The position numbers and the translations under genes were made by a program. DNA of 28,770 nt from SXRF01 sp964624555 (GTDB lineage Bacteria; Pseudomonadota; Alphaproteobacteria; Rickettsiales; SXRF01): NCBI GenBank assembly GCA_964624555.1, contig CAZUXB010000029.1, positions 1 through 28,770 on the forward strand, in the 5' to 3' direction. The notes beneath the pieces were generated by a model that was not told the DNA's origin, made no database searches, and worked only from the letters and a program-made list of their open reading frames with translations. Positions 24,102-28,770 of the stretch are shown here, one piece after another. How positions within the stretch are numbered: position 1 is the stretch's first letter; every line of letters starts with the position of its first letter.

Positions 24102-24241
24102 TATACATGAAGAAATTAATATACACTAGCAGTAGAATATATATATTTTCTTGCAAATAATCAAACGTAATTACTGATAGCAGTGGAACCGCTCTGAGGA
24201 TTTGATTCTCAACCCAGTGAGCAACGTCAACACGCCCTAGT
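24102..24241. other. Spacer between giant envelope gene and signalling operon
   Basis: This 140-bp non-coding stretch presumably carries the promoter of the signalling operon. It is AT-rich next to the binding-protein gene. The 24190-24241 part (ending GTCAACACGCCCTAG next to the stop of the large gene) has a different composition and looks like the terminal bases of an insertion sequence, but no matching second end was found. No clear terminator hairpin was seen. Confidence 0.35.
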
Positions 24242-27200
24242 TCAGTTTTTTCTGATACGCCATTCTTTTCTCCAGTAGCCACCATCGGTAAAAGCGGTCC
24301 AGCCCCAGCGCAGCCAGTTTACCAGAGAGAAGGCCAGCCACAGTGCCCACAACAGCATAATTGCGCGATACACCCATATCGGGGCTGAAATCACCAGCGG
24401 TTGTGGCAGGGTTGCTGCGGTTATATCCTGATACCAGTGCAGCGAGGAGCCGTAAGACCCGTTGCCCTGGATATGCATCTGCGGGAAACCGAGCAGGCCA
24501 ACTCGGATACTGTCGAATAACGATTGCATTGCAATAAATGTCAGGAATGCCAATGCCAGTTGCAGTATATTAAAACGCAGCGGTTTCATGTTATCGTGGT
24601 TAAGGTTGGCACGCCATGCGAATGCCAGCACCCATGCGATCATTATAATTATACCACCAACTGATGATAGGCTTATACCCAGCAGGAAAATGCACCAATG
24701 ATACATGCGTAGCGGGGATGCTTTTATTTTTCCCATTGCAAAGGCGAGGATAAGGATAACTGGGATCCAGCCCCAGAACAGGACGGCTGGCCCCATGACC
24801 GGGCCTGCGGCAAACAATATCCAGCGGTCACGCGGCAGGTTCATGCTGACATTGGCGTTCACGCTACGCTCAGCGCCGATATTTATGTTGCTGGGACTAT
24901 AAGCAAAAGATATTGGCGTATTTTCTTTCCATTGCAATGTAAACTGGTTGTTGCCGGGAGTAAGGGGCAGGCTGAGTAGGTTGCCCTTGAGTTGTGAAGG
25001 CAGAACCAGCCCATTTTTTTTGACATCGGATAACACGGCATTTTCCGGCAGCGTCAAACTATGCTGCCCACCCAGGCTGCTGCGAATAGAAAACTCAAGG
25101 GCGACATCAGTTGAACGGTCGCTTGGTGTAACTGTCAGGTTGGACTGGTCGATTGTGCTGGTTGAGCCTTCTACCCCGTTTGGCCGTTCGACATTAATGG
25201 TAAGGCTTTCACCCGGCCACGGCATCCATAAAGAATAGCCAGAAGCACCAGCCGGTAGGACATTTGCGGTGTCTGCCGTCTTGTAATTGGATTCATAAAT
25301 GCGGGGGATACCGGAAGTTGTAATATGCCACAGGTTGCTTGAATTTAATTTCCATACTTCGACCCAGTTGGCATCTTTGGGAGCGTTTAAGGTTATTGGC
25401 CCGTCTGCTGCAAGGACTGATTGGAAAGAAACTTCACTATCACCGGCATCAAACCCGATTAGGGCCTTGCCGTCTTTTACTTGGGTATCGCTGCTGGTGA
25501 CCGATTCCCCTTCCAGCAATGGTATCTGTGCGGCTGATGGCGCTTCAAAAGAATTGANNNNNNNNNNGTTGGCGAGGCTTATCATGCGCTCTACCCTGTA
25601 GAAAGCGGGCAGGATGGTTTTCTTAAAGCTGTCTTCGTTACTTTCTTTCTGGGAGGTATGTGTTTCTGTGCGGGTGAACTGCACGGAGCTGTCGGTTACG
25701 CCATTTTCCCGCACTCCCTGCACGCTCCACCCGTTGGCCGCAACGCTGGTGAAGTGCGAGGGCATAGGGAAAGAGATACCAAGGGAAGTGCTGTTATTGG
25801 CGATAGGGCCGGCAACCTGCACTTTTGCTATTCCTTTGGGGAGTTTTACTAAGAGGTAGCCATTGCTATCGAGCGCGGCAGATTTTGCTTCAGCACCATT
25901 TACCAGTACCGAAACCGGGCGGAAGTTGGAAATTCCTCCCGGCAGTGGCACTGCCACTTCATCACCGGCATGGATTTCCATATCCATTATGAGCTGGCCG
26001 GAAGAAATAAAAATATGGGTGCGGGCGAGCGATGCGCAGTCCGGTAAACAATCCGCGGGCTGATTGATATTTTCGCTCATTTTATTCCTGAGTTCATTCA
26101 ACAGATCGGATGGCGGAAAATTATCTGTATTTTTTTCAGCGGCGGGTGCGGGTATGGCTATTGGTTTTGGCGCGGTCAGTTCTTTGGCAGCGGCATCATC
26201 ACCGGGCATGAAGGGCAGCAGCAATCCAAACAGCAGGAGCGGCAGTAACATGCGCACTTTTTCACGGACTTGCGGCACCATACCAGCCGTCAGATAACCG
26301 ACCAGCAACGCGATAAGGATGATGCGGGTTATCGCCAGCATCAGGTTCATATGTGCGGAAATGAACCATAGTTTCATGGTAACAGAAGGGTCAACCGAAC
26401 CATTCCAGCGTAAGGTTATGCCATATTCGCTGATGTTGCGCTGGCTATATCCGGTTTGCACTTTTGTATCCGGCGCATAGCTCTGGTATTGTTGTTGGAG
26501 CGTTCCTCCCACTACTGAACCGGTAGCTCCTTTGTTCTGTCTTAATCTATTTTTACGATAATCGGATTTTTCTTTCAGGCTGCTGCTCAGGGACATTATC
26601 TTATCCTCCTCAGCATCGCGCCTTACAGCATCTAAAGCTTGTTGTGTTGGCTCTGTGGCTGCTGGGGCAGGGGCCATGGCAGGAGTTGCCATTTTGGCGA
26701 CAGGTATATCCATTTCCTGCACTGCTCCATTTACCCCGTCGAAATTATTCATTACGTTACCGGAACCAATCGCAAAGGTATTGGTCGCAAGCTGCGGGAA
26801 CAGAGTTTCCCTTATATGCATGAACATAAAAGGCAGGGTAAACGAAATTAAAACAGCGAATACCACTATTCCTATTCTCTTGATATAGACTTTAAGCCGC
26901 CCTTCTTTCAGGGCATTTTCTATGACTATACAAATGATTATTGTCAAAAAGAAGGATGTAAAGGCCCGCAGTTCAGGGTGGATAAGGATCAGGGCGATGG
27001 CAGCGACTGCTCCCTGACGGATGCCCCACAGGCGGTAAGCGGCAACGGAAGTGATCATGACCAGGAACACATCTACCAGTGTCCAGTTGCCGATCCAGCT
27101 GCTTGATACGCTGTCGATACCCGAATAGCCAAACAGGCTCCAGCCGGGCGGGAGATAAAGCGTGGCATTCAGGGAGTCGAGTTTTGTATTCCAGCCGCTG

Positions 27201-28515
27201 GGATGGCTTGCCGTGTCCAGGCCCATACGGCTGTTTGATACCAACTGTATCTGCCCTTCGCGGACTTCAACGCCGGGAGCGCCTGTTTTGCCGTCTTTCT
27301 GGATGGTGTTGATATACTGGTCCTGGCCATTGATAGTGGCGCTGCCGAGTTTCATTCCTTCCAATACCTCAAGGCGGGAGCTGTTTTTGATGGTACCGGT
27401 AATTGTATCCTGCGCGGTATAGCCATCGCCGCTGAAATCGAGCCATAATTTACGCTGGAGTGCAAGCTGGTCCGGGGCGGTATCGGCGATGCCGCGTTTT
27501 ATTTCCTGGATATTAAGCGTGTCGCCATGCTTTATTAAATAGGATGGGAACGAACGCCATTCTGGTGGCAGTTCAGTCTGGTTGGGGTCGATTGCCGGAA
27601 CTCCCGATACCTGCACCAGCCGCAGTTGGTTCTGCGCCGCAAATGACCATATTTCCTCATCGGGAAGCAGGCCGGTTTTTTCCGGCGGGGTAAACTGGTT
27701 GAATTGCGCTTTCAGGCGGCTGACAACTGCTACATCATATTTGCCCGGGCGCACCTGTACCCGCAGCTTGCCGCCTTTATCCAGCCGTGCCGGAAGTGCG
27801 CTGTTAATACTGAGTGGTTCCATTGTATCGTCAATTACAGAGCCAATCAGCTCTTCACGCTGCTTGCCGGAAACATTGAGCTGGACGCGTGTTTCAACTG
27901 TCTGGGGGATGCTGTCGGTTATTTTGCGGAACAGCTTCACTTCCAGATGGTTTTCGGCAATTGCGCTATCGCCTGCATCATCGTGCTGGAGCGATAATTG
28001 ATTTCCTTCTATTTGCGGAATTGCAACTTCTTTGCCGTTGATTTTCACATTTACGATACCAACCTGTTGGGGCAGGGTAAATACAACCGGCAGTTTATCC
28101 CATTTATAATTTCCGTGGATAGTATAGGTTCCCTTGGCAAGCAGGAGGCTGGGCAAACCATTATCCATCAGCACCGCTTCCGGCTTTCCGTTTACTTCAA
28201 CATGCTGGGGCCAGAATTCCCCCGCTCCCGGCAATACGATGCGTTGCGGTTTGTTATCAATGGTTTCTACAATATCAATTACGTAGGTGAAACTGCCATC
28301 GGAATCGTTCAGTTCCAGGGCGATGCTGGTTGGCCATACGCAGACCCTTTGCTGGTCGGATGTATAATAGAACGGGCAGGTATTTTTCTGGATATCGTGG
28401 GTTACCCAGGGGATCCATCCNNNNNNNNNNGCGGCTTGGCGTTCAGTGTGCCGTAAGGTATTAGGGACAGCATCACCAGTGGTAGAATTTTCCGTTTAAT
28501 TCCGAACATCGCCAT
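24242..28515 (-). CDS. Very large polytopic envelope protein of unknown function (two assembly gaps)
   Basis: The open frame from 28420 to 24242 encodes more than 1390 residues. It continues N-terminally across a 10-N gap to ATG 28515, which begins MAMFGIKRKILPLVMLSLIPYGTLNA, a signal peptide preceded by GGGGAG. The next recognisable piece is GWIPWVTHDIQKNTCPF, then a long beta-rich periplasmic region. A first membrane cluster lies about one third in (WTLVDVFLVMITSVAAYRLW onward, 4-5 helices) and two more helices near the middle. A second beta-rich periplasmic region follows, then four C-terminal helices. The N-terminal piece and the main frame are not in register across 10 Ns, so the true gap length differs from 10; the second gap (25558-25567) happens to keep frame. 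Residue CLPDC may form a disulfide. I recall similar unannotated ~1400-residue proteins in other Gram-negatives but no function. Confidence 0.8.
25558..25567. other. Assembly gap (10 N) inside the large envelope gene
   Basis: Ten Ns, conventionally a gap of unknown size. Flanking residues SLAN and NSFEAPS are in the same frame if exactly 10 bases are counted, which may be chance. Confidence 0.95.
28421..28430. other. Assembly gap (10 N) near the 5' end of the large envelope gene
   Basis: Ten Ns separate the signal-peptide codons (28515-28431) from the main frame (28420 onward). The two sides are out of register by the N count, so the real missing length is not 10. Confidence 0.95.
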
Positions 28516-28550
28516 AACGCTCCCCAGATTATTGAAACTATGTTGTGCGG

Positions 28551-28578
28551 ATTATACAAATAAATCATTTATGGACAA
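28551..28578 (-). promoter_or_regulatory. Sigma70-type promoter of the large envelope gene
   Basis: Read on the minus strand, TTGTCC (28578-28573) is followed after 16 bp by a perfect TATAAT (28556-28551). A start near 28544 would give a leader of about 30 nt with GGGGAG just before ATG 28515. This supports the upstream ATG as the true start rather than the first codon after the gap. Confidence 0.65.
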
Positions 28579-28713
28579 GAAAATTAACATTTATTATTGG
28601 GCTATAGCTATGTTGGTACAGGAGCAGGTAATATTCTGTCATTATCTCAGTTCTTGCTAAAGAATTTTCATTTTGTTACATATGTATAGTATTTTACACT
28701 AGAGCTAAAGTTC

Positions 28714-28770
28714 ATGAATTTGTCGCGGTTATATATAACATCGTTCATAGGCAGAGTTTTTCCTGCGGGT
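28714..28770 (+). CDS. Possible start of a rightward gene, cut by the window end
   Basis: An ATG at 28714 opens a frame (MNLSRLYITSFIGRVFPAG) that is still open at the last base. It has no strong ribosome binding site, and 19 codons are too few to judge. If real, it is transcribed divergently from the large envelope gene. The rest of 28579-28713 is AT-rich and shows no recognisable gene. Confidence 0.25.
   Translation, partial: MNLSRLYITSFIGRVFPAG

Overview
The window reads as a chromosomal segment of a Gram-negative bacterium with moderate GC content. KdsA (Kdo synthesis for LPS or capsule), a Wza-type outer-membrane export lipoprotein, a Wzz/Wzc-type chain-length protein and signal-peptide-bearing envelope proteins support a diderm. 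The type IV prepilin-like protein and the large imperfect palindromes next to or inside genes recall Alphaproteobacteria, and the palindromes recall the elements of Rickettsiales-type genomes; that lineage is an inference. Two 10-N runs (25558-25567 and 28421-28430) are assembly gaps, so this is a draft scaffold.

Layout. 1-710 is palindrome-rich and holds a GIY-YIG nuclease gene split by a ~126-bp palindromic insertion. A prepilin-like gene follows (to 1590), whose start region is a heptanucleotide tandem repeat that leaves both upstream ATGs out of frame. On the minus strand come a FadN-like 3-hydroxyacyl-CoA dehydrogenase/enoyl-CoA hydratase (1593-3911), a 1000-residue exported TPR-rich protein (3995-6997), metal-type kdsA (7063-7893), a 150-bp imperfect palindrome (7980-8129), a small unknown protein (8126-8698), galE (8811-9785) and a predicted beta-solenoid protein (9883-10995).

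11101-19315 is a divergent exopolysaccharide/capsule locus. The leftward arm is wza-like, wzc-like (with a kinase domain that has lost its P-loop) and a GT4 glycosyltransferase. The rightward arm is a Wzy/O-antigen-ligase-like membrane protein, an acyltransferase-3 membrane protein, a second GT4 enzyme and a polysaccharide pyruvyl transferase, joined by short overlaps. galE and kdsA could supply sugar precursors. No flippase and no initiating sugar-phosphate transferase are visible. A beta-carbonic anhydrase gene converges on this arm and overlaps its end by 11 bp.

tRNA-Arg(TCT) lies at 20118-20194 with a good promoter, and its 3' end is partly duplicated 75 bp downstream around a hairpin. 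Leftward from there is a tightly overlapping signalling operon: a periplasmic substrate-binding protein, a membrane histidine kinase (HAMP-PAS-HisKA-HATPase) and a receiver domain fused to an RsbW-like ATPase. No ABC permease or ATPase accompanies the binding protein, so it is probably the sensory subunit of the kinase.

The right end is filled by one very large polytopic envelope protein of unknown function (24242-28515), interrupted by both gaps and preceded by a clear sigma70-type promoter. The strongest leads are the palindromic insertion in the nuclease gene, the heptamer repeat in the prepilin leader, the binding-protein/kinase/receiver-ATPase operon, and the tRNA 3'-end duplication.
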